Source: an uncultured Selenomonadaceae bacterium
Lineage (GTDB): Bacteria; Bacillota; Negativicutes; Selenomonadales; Selenomonadaceae
Assembly (NCBI GenBank): GCA_905235425.1
Contig: CAJOKY010000024.1
Span: forward strand, 1 to 24,394
Direction: 5' to 3'
Length of the DNA: 24,394 bases
The translations under genes and the position numbers were made by a program. The notes beneath the pieces were generated by a model. That model was not told the DNA's origin, did not search any database, and was given only the letters and a program-made list of their open reading frames with translations. Positions within the stretch are counted from its first letter, which is position 1. Each line of letters opens with the position of its first letter. Positions 14,072-21,443 of the stretch are shown piece by piece.

Positions 14072-14120
14072 ACTTTTATACGAAATTTAACGCAACTTGA
14101 TAAAAGTTTAATCTGATTTT

Positions 14121-14172
14121 AATTAGTGAGTAGTTAGTAGTGAGTATTTAATAGTGAATAGTAAGTAATTTT
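14121..14172 (-). repeat. heptamer repeat array after hemB
   Basis: Plus-strand units TTAGTGA, GTAGTTA, GTAGTGA, GTATTTA, ATAGTGA and ATAGTAA in tandem, starting six bases beyond the hemB stop codon. Same unit family as the arrays near 2.6, 15.5, 18.3 and 20.0 kb. Confidence 0.8.
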
Positions 14173-14177
14173 ACAAG

Positions 14178-15171
14178 CTAACCATTAAGCCACGCGGCAA
14201 TGTCAATTGCATGATAAGTAATGATAATGTCTGCACCGGCGCGTTTCATAGACGTTAAACTTTCCGTGACAATTCTCTTTTCATCAATCCAGCCTTTAGC
14301 CGCCGCCGCCTTAACCATAGCATATTCGCCGCTGACATTGTAAACGGCAACAGGATAATTAATTTTTTCGCGCACCTTCGCAACAATGTCAAGGTACGCC
14401 AATGCCGGCTTAATCATAATTATATCGGCGCCTTCATCAATATCCAGTGCAACTTCTTTCAATGCTTCGCGTGCATTGGCAAAATCCATTTGATATTGTT
14501 TTCTGTCGCCGAATTGCGTCACGAAATGGACCGTAAAAGGCGGAGGCGTATTTTACGGCGTAACTCATTATCAAGACATTTGAAAAATTATTTTCGTCCA
14601 AAATATCACGAATCGCCGCAACTCTACCGTCCATCATGTCAGAAGGCGCTATGATATCAGCACCGGCAACGGCTTGACTTAACGCCACTTTTTGTAAAAG
14701 TTTAAGCGTTTCATCATTATCAACGTAGTAGCCGGTAGGGGACTGCTCCCTGTTACCTAATCCCTGTTCCCTAATCATGCCGCAATGTCCATGACTGGTG
14801 TACTGACAAAGACAAACGTCCCCAATTATCACAAGGTTGGGGACGGCTTTTTTTATTGCAGAAATGGCGCGTTGAACGGGCGAAGACATATCCCATGCAC
14901 TTGATCCGATCTCGTCTTTGTATTCCGGCAGACCGAAAATTTCAACTGCGGGAATGCCTAAATCATAAATTTTTTTCGCAAGTTCAACGGCGTTGTCAAT
15001 CGACAAATGGTAGCAATTCGGCATACTTGGAATTTCTTCACGTACGTTTTCACCTGCCACGACGAAGATAGGATAGACTAAATCTTTCACGGTTAAAATA
15101 TTTTCACGTACAAGCGCACGGATATTTTCAGATATGCGCAACCTGCGCGGACGAATTTTTTTATTAAACAT
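14178..15171 (-). pseudogene. hemB: delta-aminolevulinic acid dehydratase (porphobilinogen synthase), frameshifted
   Basis: HemB condenses two 5-aminolevulinate molecules to porphobilinogen in tetrapyrrole synthesis. The first frame (15171 to about 14517) has the metal-site cysteines 120, 122 and 130 (DVCLCQYTSHGHCGM), the first active-site Lys207 (SYAVKYASAFYGPFRDA), then runs out of frame. Homology resumes in another frame at QFGDRKQYQMDF and includes the second Schiff-base lysine (MIKPALAYLD) to the normal C-terminus. The five or so residues usually found between FRDA and QFGDR are missing, consistent with a deletion near 14517 of about 17 bp. A heptamer-derived insert REQGLGNREQSPTG follows CGMI. 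ATG 15171 has GGAG at 8 nt. Either the gene is dead or the read/assembly is wrong here. Confidence 0.85.
14725..14774 (+). repeat. heptamer array inside hemB
   Basis: Units TCCCTGT, TACCTAA, TCCCTGT and TCCCTAA follow GTAGTA/GCCGGTA-like units. They encode an extra segment of about ten residues between CGMI and VDNDETL, which are nearly adjacent in normal HemB. The frame is preserved at this point. Confidence 0.8.
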
Positions 15172-15183
15172 TTTTTCAACTCC

Positions 15184-15499
15184 ATGTTAGCTGTTAGCGG
15201 TTAGCTATTAGCTGTTAGCGGTTAGCTGTTAGGAAAACTGATCCCTGTTCCCTAATCCCTGTTCCCTGATTAGGTGGTAGAGAGTAGAGGGTAGGAGGTA
15301 GAGGGTAGGTATTAGGTGTTAGAAAAAACTGCTCTCTGCTCCCTAATCCCTGTTCCCTGATTAGGTGGTAGAGAGTAGAGGGTAGGAGGTAGAGGGTAGG
15401 TATTAGGTGTTAGAAAAAACTGCTCCCTGCTCCCCTAATCCCTGTTCCCTGATTAGCTGTTAGCTTTTAACTACTCACTACTCACTACTTACTACTCAC
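15184..15499. repeat. large heptamer repeat region with a 91-bp tandem duplication
   Basis: The whole gap between hemB and the upstream ABC ATPase gene is heptamer repeats: TTAGCTG/TTAGCGG types (15187-15234), TCCCTGT/TCCCTAA types, GTAGAGG/GTAGGAG types, and ACTACTC types at the end. A 91-bp unit at 15251-15341 is repeated nearly exactly at 15342-15433 (one extra C), and its first ~23 bp recur at 15434. The unit length is 13 times 7 and it parses cleanly into 13 heptads. The last units contain the stop codon of the ABC ATPase gene (15494-15492). No gene is seen in the region. Confidence 0.9.
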
Positions 15500-16196
15500 T
15501 AATATCAAAAACTTCTGCGACGGTTCCCGCCTTCACAATTTTTTTATTCAGCAAAATAACTTTGTCAGCATACTTTTTCACCTGATCCAAGTCGTGCGAA
15601 ATTAAAAGTATCGCCATATCCTCTTCCGCGCAGAGTTTAGCGGCAAGCTTGTAAAAAATTTCTATGCCGTCTTTGTCAACGCCGCTTACCGGCTCGTCAA
15701 GCAATAATAAATCCGGTAAAGGATCAAGCGCCAATGCCAAAAGTACGCGTTGCAATTCTCCGCCGCTTAACGCGCCTAATCTGCGGTCAATTAAATATTC
15801 CGCCTGCACTCGGCGTAAATTTTTTAAAACTCTTTCGCGTATGAATGTCGACGGAAAAAGCCATATCGGTTTCCACGTAAGGCAGGACATAAATAAATCC
15901 AACACGGACGTCGGGCTTGACGCGTCAAATTTCAGCGTCTGCGGTACGTAGCCGATTATCGGTTTTAAATGTTTACCCTTCGCGTCAAAATAATTCAGCG
16001 TGCCGGTATGTTCGACTTCGCCGAGTATGGATTTCAGCAGGGTTGATTTAGCGGCGCCGTTTTGCCCGATAAGCGCGGTTAATTCGCCGCAATGCATGGT
16101 AAAGCTTACGTCGTCAAGGATTGTCAAGTTGCCGACGCGTACGCCGAAATTTTCAACCTTCGTTTCACAAAGTTTAGTCTTATGATGTTTTTGCAT
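15492..16196 (-). CDS. metal ABC transporter ATP-binding protein (ZnuC/AdcC-like)
   Basis: A 234-residue ABC ATPase of the zinc/manganese importer type. Walker A is GQNGAAKST (44-52), with Ala49 where the consensus has Gly; the Q-loop is YVPQ, the signature LSGGELQRV, Walker B LLLLDEP, and the switch His lies in LISHDLDQV. The stretch FDASSPTSVLDLFMSCL after the Q-loop resembles ZnuC proteins more than SufC. It would power a membrane permease, but no permease or binding-protein gene lies nearby, so it is an orphan here. The ATG at 16196 lacks a ribosome site because a heptamer array fills the upstream 27 bp; translation may depend on the upstream gene. The last residues SE and the stop come from the next array. 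Confidence 0.85.
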   Translation of the reverse strand: MQKHHKTKLCETKVENFGVRVGNLTILDDVSFTMHCGELTALIGQNGAAKSTLLKSILGEVEHTGTLNYFDAKGKHLKPIIGYVPQTLKFDASSPTSVLDLFMSCLTWKPIWLFPSTFIRERVLKNLRRVQAEYLIDRRLGALSGGELQRVLLALALDPLPDLLLLDEPVSGVDKDGIEIFYKLAAKLCAEEDMAILLISHDLDQVKKYADKVILLNKKIVKAGTVAEVFDISE

Positions 16197-16224
16197 GTTA
16201 GCGATTAGCTGTTAGGTGTTAGCG
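16197..16224 (-). repeat. short heptamer array between the DUF535 and ABC genes
   Basis: Plus-strand TTAGCGA, TTAGCTG, TTAGGTG and TTAGCGG units. It supplies the TAA stop (16214-16212) of the upstream gene and occupies the place where the ABC gene's ribosome site should be. Confidence 0.75.
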
Positions 16225-17159
16225 GCTCCTTTTGAAATAGTTTTTACTGCGGTTTGTACGGCGTCGTCAAGTTCATCAAGCATTTCAAAACGCCGACGAT
16301 AAGCCGCGCGTTTGTGCGAAGGAATTTCCTCCGGCGTCTTACGCTTTTCAATAAGCGGCAAACTGAAAAATCTTTCGTCACTCGTCAAATGCCCGCCGCA
16401 TTCTTCCCAAAAATCGCTGAACGACGTTTTTAATTTTCTGTCGCGCCGTAGGTGATTGTTGGCGTAATATCCCGCATTGGTGACGGCGAAAATTTTTTGC
16501 ATATTAAGCGCACGAGCTAGGGACTGCGCGGCGTACAGGATTAAATTTTTCGTACGGTACGCGTGAGATTTTTTTGTAATGACTTTGATAATATCTTTCG
16601 CGTTATCGACATTCGGACCCTGCATCGCGCCAATCCACATTGCGTAAGTGCCGGACGTTACGTCGTCGATATTGCCTATTAAATCTGCGCGTGCTATCCA
16701 AAATAAAATTTGGTAAATCGGCGTCTCGTCGTCAAGCTGAAACATTATCGACAAAAGACTTTCTTTGCGTTGACCGGGCTTAGCGTAGAAAACTAAGTGC
16801 AAGTCGCCAAGTTCGTCATTAATAGGCATTTTCCAAAGTTCAAACGGCTTTTCTGCGTACACGTCAATTAAAAAATCTTCGCGCAGATTTTCTGTCATAA
16901 ATTTCATATGGTCGGTGACTAAAGTCATACGCTCATCAAAAGTCGATTTATGGTAGAAAAAAGCTCGCGTAGGCTGTTCGTAGACAAAGGGATAAACGTC
17001 CGCAATTTTTTTCAGTATGTCAGATTGGTTGAAAAATTCTTGAAGGCGCTCCATACGTTGAGGGTGAAGGCAACATCGCGCCAAAAAAACCGCGAAACGG
17101 TGAGCCTCTCGCGGATTGTTCAAGCGATAAATTTTTTTACCAAGTTCAATAAAGTTCAT
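16212..17159 (-). CDS. VirK/YbjX (DUF535) family protein
   Basis: A 315-residue soluble protein matching the DUF535 family by overall layout: a Tyr/Phe/His-rich first third with RAFFYHKSTFDERMTLVTDH, a central part with LGDLHLVFYAKPGQRKESLLSIMF, YQILFWIARADLIGN and MWIGAMQGPN, then FAVTNAGYYANN and the C-terminal DFWEECGGHL. Relatives (VirK, YbjX, Salmonella SomA) are linked to outer-membrane or lipid A maintenance and virulence, but the biochemical activity is not established. This supports a diderm host. It starts 7 bp after prfA without a strong ribosome site, so coupling to prfA translation is likely. The C-terminus ANT and stop derive from a heptamer array. Confidence 0.8.
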   Translation of the reverse strand: MNFIELGKKIYRLNNPREAHRFAVFLARCCLHPQRMERLQEFFNQSDILKKIADVYPFVYEQPTRAFFYHKSTFDERMTLVTDHMKFMTENLREDFLIDVYAEKPFELWKMPINDELGDLHLVFYAKPGQRKESLLSIMFQLDDETPIYQILFWIARADLIGNIDDVTSGTYAMWIGAMQGPNVDNAKDIIKVITKKSHAYRTKNLILYAAQSLARALNMQKIFAVTNAGYYANNHLRRDRKLKTSFSDFWEECGGHLTSDERFFSLPLIEKRKTPEEIPSHKRAAYRRRFEMLDELDDAVQTAVKTISKGAANT

Positions 17160-17166
17160 TTCAATT

Positions 17167-18231
17167 CTAATTTTCAGTCAAGCGTTTAGATTGGTCGGCA
17201 GTTATCAGCGCTGAAATAATTTCGTCCAAATCACCGTTTAAAACGTCGTCCAATTTATGAAGTGTCATACCTATTCTGTGGTCGGTAACTCTGCCCTGCG
17301 GAAAGTTATATGTGCGGATTCTTTCTGAACGGTCGCCGCTACCGACTTGATTTTTTCTGTCAGCCGCAATGGCCTCATTTTGTTCACGTACCGCCAAATC
17401 TTGAACTCTTGCACGAAGTACGCGCATAGCCTTTTCTTTATTTTTCAGCTGAGATTTTTCATCTTGACATTGCACGACAATTCCACTCGGCAAGTGCGTA
17501 ATTCTAATGGCGGTTTCAGTGCGGTTGACGTACTGTCCACCGGCGCCGCTCGCGCAGTAAGTATCAATGCGCAGGTCGTTTGGATTTATTTCAACGTCAA
17601 CTTCTTCAGCTTCCGGCAACACGGCAACGGTTACGGCGCTTGTATGTATTCTGCCGCCGGATTCGGTGACGGGTACGCGCTGAACGCGGTGCGTGCCGCT
17701 TTCATATTTCATCTTGCTGTACGCGCCTTGACCGTCAACGGTAAAAGAAATTTCTTTAAAGCCGCCGATTGTCGTAGGATTGGAGTCAACGATATCGACG
17801 CGCCAACCCTGCCGCTCGGCGTAGCGCGTGTACATTCTGAAAAGGTCTCCTGCAAAAAGCGCCGCCTCTTCGCCGCCAACTCCGCCGCGAATTTCCACGA
17901 TAACGTTTTTGTCGTCGTTGGGGTCTTTAGGCAAAAGTAAAATCGGCAACTCTTTATCAAGCTCCGCCTTAGACTTTTTCAGCTCGGCAAGTTCCTCCGC
18001 CGCTATGGATTTTAATTCTTCGTCGTCGGCAGTTTCAAACAAGGTTTTATCTTCGTCAATCTGCGCGAGAATTTTTTTGTATTCGCGAAATTTTTTCACA
18101 ATCGGTTCAAGCGTAGCAAGTTCGCGCGTCAACTTAGTAAATCTGTCAACGTTGGCAACTACGGACGGATCGCCCAACTGCGATTCAATTTCACGGTATC
18201 GGTCTTCAATTTTTTGTAATTTATCAATCAT
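17167..18231 (-). CDS. prfA: peptide chain release factor 1
   Basis: A 354-residue class I release factor that ends translation at UAG and UAA. The catalytic GGQ (Gln233) is in ASGAGGQYVNRTETAIRITH, and the codon-recognition region has PVTES, the P-x-T form typical of RF1 rather than the SPF of RF2. Length is normal. Tyr follows GGQ where most family members have His, and Arg replaces Lys in VNR; these are mild changes. ATG 18231 has no clear ribosome site; a heptamer array ends just upstream (18300-18243). RF1 matters here because several neighbouring genes end in TAG codons that lie inside repeat arrays. The usual partner prmC is not adjacent. Confidence 0.95.
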   Translation of the reverse strand: MIDKLQKIEDRYREIESQLGDPSVVANVDRFTKLTRELATLEPIVKKFREYKKILAQIDEDKTLFETADDEELKSIAAEELAELKKSKAELDKELPILLLPKDPNDDKNVIVEIRGGVGGEEAALFAGDLFRMYTRYAERQGWRVDIVDSNPTTIGGFKEISFTVDGQGAYSKMKYESGTHRVQRVPVTESGGRIHTSAVTVAVLPEAEEVDVEINPNDLRIDTYCASGAGGQYVNRTETAIRITHLPSGIVVQCQDEKSQLKNKEKAMRVLRARVQDLAVREQNEAIAADRKNQVGSGDRSERIRTYNFPQGRVTDHRIGMTLHKLDDVLNGDLDEIISALITADQSKRLTEN

Positions 18232-18242
18232 AATTTAATTTA

Positions 18243-18300
18243 CCTAATCACTAACTACTACCAACTACTCACTACTTACTACTTACTAATTCCTACTCCT
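18243..18300 (-). repeat. heptamer repeat array between glycosyltransferase and prfA
   Basis: Plus-strand units such as TAACTAC, TACCAAC, TACTCAC and TACTTAC in tandem. The stop of the glycosyltransferase gene (TAG at 18288-18286), and perhaps its last residues RSRN, lie in the array. Confidence 0.8.
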
Positions 18301-19548
18301 AAACTTTTCAGCAAGTGACGCGCTTTTATCGGCGTGTTCAAGATAATATTTTTCATCTTCGGCTAAATTGTCATAATCAAAATACCACGGCAAATGTTTC
18401 AGCCGCATATCATTCAAAGTGCGCACTGAAAACCTCAAGCTGTAATTTCGTGTATTGGAATGCAGGGCAAAAGTCGTATCGATATTGGCGTAGCACAGAT
18501 TTTTATCAACCGGCGCCTGCTTTTCAAAATCGGATTCAATATGTTGCCAAAGTTTTTTGTCAAAGAAAGTTATATCCTCCCAAATAAGCGAAGGTCCAAC
18601 TTTTCTAAATTCTTTGTGCGTGATTAAAATTTCGTAAAGGTGGCGTACAAAATCTTTTGGACATTTTTCATGCGGCACGACGTCGGGGTCGGTATAAACA
18701 TACGGCGTAGAAATTTTTAATTTCTCCAAAATATTTGACTTCCACAGCGCCTTATAACCGAGATTTTCTTTAAGCCGAATAATTTGTACCGCAGAATTTT
18801 TTTCAAGCTCTGAATAATATTCCAAAAGTTTTGGGTACGTCGAATCATTATCCAAAATTATAATGTTGCGATAATCGGCGGCAAGCAACCAATCAATCAG
18901 CTGTTTCATCACGTTAATGCGATCACGCGCATTTATGAAAATCGGTACACTGCGCCAATCGTGCAAGTGCCACAAACTTTTAACTTCACGCGCCATAGAG
19001 TCATTTTTATTTTGACGCACCAGCTTAAGATTCTGTTTAGCCTCAGGGAAGTCAGATTTTATTTTCAGCGCCTCGCTATAAAAAGTTTCAGCATCTTTGT
19101 AGCGTTGCAGAAGTGCAAAACAGTTCGCGCGGTAGAAAAAACTCAACTCGTCAAAATCCTGCCATGCACGGAAACGAAAATCGTCGTAGACTGCAAAATA
19201 TTTCGCGGCACGAAGATAATTGCCGGCAAGATAATTCACGCGTCCCAAAATGTAGTACAGATTAAAATTTTCGCGCGGCGGCTCGGTTAAATTGTCAACT
19301 ACAGTATAAATAAAAAACTGCGCCTTTTCAACGTCACCGTCCCCTAAAAATTTCAGCGCACGATATACCAAAAGGTCACCGCGTGTTAAAATTTCTTTCA
19401 GCTCGTCGCTTAAATCCTGCTCTATCTCTGCAAGTTCGGCACGAATTTTCAGCGCGTCAATCACACAATCGCAAAGTGTATCAACGTCGTAATTTTCCTT
19501 CGCGGCACAAAATTTTTCGTACAGCTGATTAAAATTTTGATAGCTCAC
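18286..19548 (-). CDS. TPR-glycosyltransferase (GT-A-like) protein
   Basis: A 420-residue protein. The N-terminal half is helical with TPR-like units (NYLRAAKYFAVYD at 110-122, FFYRANCFALLQRYKDAETF at 137-156 and the helix after it). The C-terminal half from about 195 looks like a nucleotide-sugar transferase of the GT-A fold: PIFINARDRINV, NIIILDNDSTYP, LKENLGYKALW, and the metal-binding motif YTDPDVVP (286-289). The acceptor is unknown. No signal or membrane segment is seen. Its GTG start shares four bases with the sufU stop (GTGA), so it is translationally coupled to the iron-sulfur operon, an unexpected pairing. The C-terminal end runs into a repeat array. Confidence 0.75.
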   Translation of the reverse strand: MSYQNFNQLYEKFCAAKENYDVDTLCDCVIDALKIRAELAEIEQDLSDELKEILTRGDLLVYRALKFLGDGDVEKAQFFIYTVVDNLTEPPRENFNLYYILGRVNYLAGNYLRAAKYFAVYDDFRFRAWQDFDELSFFYRANCFALLQRYKDAETFYSEALKIKSDFPEAKQNLKLVRQNKNDSMAREVKSLWHLHDWRSVPIFINARDRINVMKQLIDWLLAADYRNIIILDNDSTYPKLLEYYSELEKNSAVQIIRLKENLGYKALWKSNILEKLKISTPYVYTDPDVVPHEKCPKDFVRHLYEILITHKEFRKVGPSLIWEDITFFDKKLWQHIESDFEKQAPVDKNLCYANIDTTFALHSNTRNYSLRFSVRTLNDMRLKHLPWYFDYDNLAEDEKYYLEHADKSASLAEKFRSRN

Positions 19549-19979
19549 GGTTTCAACTCCAAATCTTTAGCATTTAAAAAAGTATGCCACGCCAAAGTTG
19601 CGCACTTGACACGAGCCGGCATATTGGCGATATTTTTCAGCGCCGCCGCCTCGTCCAACGGTTCAAGTGCGTCGTCATCGGTAATGTTGCCTTTAATCAT
19701 ATTTATGAAAAGTTCAGCAAGCTTTTTCGCGTCGTCAACTTTTTTGCCGCGCAGGAGTTCAATCATCATATCGGTTGACGCTTGCGAAATTGCGCAACCT
19801 TGTCCGATAAATGCCGCGTCTTTTATAACGCCGTCAGAAATTTCCATTTCAAGAGTTATGTCGTCGCCGCAACTTGGATTGTGACCGCGCTCTTTGACAG
19901 TGGCGTTTGGAAGTTGACGCCGATTTTCTGTAGCGCGGCTGTGTTCGGCTATCAATTCCGTGTAAATATCTTCAAGCAA
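19545..19979 (-). CDS. sufU: Fe-S cluster assembly protein SufU
   Basis: A 144-residue SufU, the zinc-dependent sulfur acceptor that takes persulfide sulfur from SufS. The three conserved Cys are in NPSCGDD, GQGCAISQAS and RVKCATLAWHT, and the region between the second and third Cys has the length that separates SufU from IscU. The start is TTG 19979, preceded by GAGGTGAG at 7 nt; no ATG is available near the homologous N-terminus LEDIYTELIAEHSR. It follows sufS and is co-directional with sufB and sufD. Its TGA overlaps the downstream GTG start by four bases. Confidence 0.93.
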   Translation of the reverse strand: MLEDIYTELIAEHSRATENRRQLPNATVKERGHNPSCGDDITLEMEISDGVIKDAAFIGQGCAISQASTDMMIELLRGKKVDDAKKLAELFINMIKGNITDDDALEPLDEAAALKNIANMPARVKCATLAWHTFLNAKDLELKP

Positions 19980-20002
19980 GTTTTATCTCACCTCGATTTA
20001 TG

Positions 20003-20073
20003 AAATAGGTGCTAGGTGTTAGGTTCTAGACTACTCACTACCTCACTACTCACTACTTACTAACACCTAATTC
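20003..20073 (-). repeat. heptamer repeat array between sufS and sufU
   Basis: TAGGTGC/TAGGTGT units followed by ACTACTC and CACTACT-type units on the plus strand. The stop codon of sufS (TAG at 20069-20067) is inside the array. Confidence 0.8.
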
Positions 20074-21296
20074 AAATGCATTACGGTACGAACTTTTTTA
20101 ATCGCGTCGATAAGGCGGTTTACGTCATCAATCGTGTTGTAAAAATAAAAACTCGCGCGGCACGTTGAATTTTGTCCCAAGTAATTCATAAGCGGCTGTG
20201 CGCAATGGTGCCCTGCACGAATCGCCACGCCTTCCGAATCTAAAATCGTCGCTACGTCATGCGGGTGAACTTCTTTCACGTTGAAAGTTATAATGCCGAT
20301 TTTATTATCCCGCGCAGAATTGCAACCGTACAATTCGACGTAAGGAATTTTTTTCAGCTCGTCAATCGCGTAGTCAGTCAACTCTTTTTCAATGCGTTCA
20401 ATCTCTGAAAAGCCGATTGAGTTAATATAATCAATCGCCGCACTTAAACCCGCCGCGCCGCCGACGTTTTGCGTACCTGCCTCAAATTTATTCGGCAACT
20501 CGGCAAAAGTTGTATCCTGTTCCTCCACGTATTCTATCATATCGCCGCCGCTAAGGAAAGGTGGCATATTTTCAAGAATTTTTTCACGACCATACAACAC
20601 GCCCACGCCCATAGGACCAAGCATTTTATGCGCGGAGAAGGCTAGAAAGTCAACGTCTAAATCCTGCACGTCAACGGGTATGTGCGGCACGGATTGCGCA
20701 CCGTCAGCAACGATAACCGCGCCGACTTCGTGCGCCTGCGCGGCTAAAGTTTTTATATCATTTTTAAGACCGAGTACATTTGAAATTTGCGTGACAGCTA
20801 AAATTTTTGTGCGGCTTGTAAGCTTTTCGGCGATATCTTTTTCAGATAAATTGCCGTCCGCGTCAAGGTAAATGTAATTCAGCGTCGCGCCTTTCGCCTT
20901 AGCAACCATTTGCCACGTGACAAGGTTTGAATGATGCTCGGTTATGGTGATTAAAATTTCGTCGCCTGCGTTGACGTTATGCAGACCGTACGAAAAAGCC
21001 ACAAGGTTAAGCGCTTCGGTAGCATTTTTGGTAAAAATAATTTCGGCGGGACTTTTGGCGTTGATAAATTTTTGAACTTTAACGCGGGTATCTTCGTAAA
21101 TTTTCGTAGCCTTGACGCTGAGTTCATAAACGCCGCGATGTGGATTGGCATTACAGCCGCCGTAGTAGCCGCAAATTGCGCGTACAACGCTTTCCGGCTT
21201 TTGCGTCGTGGCGCTGTTGTCAAGGTACGCCATACGGTGACCGTTCATCTTCATATTCAATATAGGGAAGTCATGCAGAAAATTTTTATTCGTCAT
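20067..21296 (-). CDS. sufS: cysteine desulfurase SufS
   Basis: A 409-residue class II cysteine desulfurase that removes sulfur from cysteine for Fe-S cluster assembly. The PLP-binding Lys224 is in FSAHKMLGPMGVG, and the sulfur-carrying Cys365 in RAGHHCAQPLM. AYLDNSATTQKP, TEHHSNLVTWQ and VADGAQSVPH are also typical. The start is taken as ATG 21296 (TTG 21299 is adjacent); neither has a close ribosome site, since GGAGG lies about 30 bp upstream beyond a GC-rich possible hairpin. SufU is the likely acceptor. The stop lies in a heptamer array. Confidence 0.95.
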   Translation of the reverse strand: MTNKNFLHDFPILNMKMNGHRMAYLDNSATTQKPESVVRAICGYYGGCNANPHRGVYELSVKATKIYEDTRVKVQKFINAKSPAEIIFTKNATEALNLVAFSYGLHNVNAGDEILITITEHHSNLVTWQMVAKAKGATLNYIYLDADGNLSEKDIAEKLTSRTKILAVTQISNVLGLKNDIKTLAAQAHEVGAVIVADGAQSVPHIPVDVQDLDVDFLAFSAHKMLGPMGVGVLYGREKILENMPPFLSGGDMIEYVEEQDTTFAELPNKFEAGTQNVGGAAGLSAAIDYINSIGFSEIERIEKELTDYAIDELKKIPYVELYGCNSARDNKIGIITFNVKEVHPHDVATILDSEGVAIRAGHHCAQPLMNYLGQNSTCRASFYFYNTIDDVNRLIDAIKKVRTVMHLN

Positions 21297-21336
21297 CAAA
21301 ATTGCGCGGCGGCTAAAAACCGCGCCACCTCCATTC

Positions 21337-21443
21337 TTAGTTAGATTGTAGATAGTAGAGAGTAGAAAGTAGAAAGTAGGTTTTCTGTTTCCTACCCCCT
21401 ACCTTCTACTCTCTACCCCCTACTCTCTACCTTCTTAATTCTA
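21337..21443 (-). repeat. heptamer array forming a long inverted repeat between sufD and sufS
   Basis: Plus-strand GTAGAGA/GTAGAAA units (21355-21380) are followed, after a 10-nt TTTTCTGTTT loop, by CCTACCC/CTTCTAC units (21391-21416). The arms pair at about 23 of 26 positions. The array runs into the sufD stop codon (TAG at 21443-21441). Confidence 0.8.

Noticed and set aside
15251..15456. CRISPR-like direct repeats
   Set aside because: There are no unique spacers. The whole stretch is continuous 7-bp repeats with a 91-bp tandem duplication, and no cas genes are nearby.
15492..16196. SufC for the suf operon
   Set aside because: The segment after the Q-loop and overall pattern fit zinc/manganese importer ATPases, and the gene lies far from sufB.
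17347..17940. 197-codon plus-strand frame opposite prfA
   Set aside because: It is antisense to a well-conserved gene, lacks a ribosome site and has no recognisable motifs.
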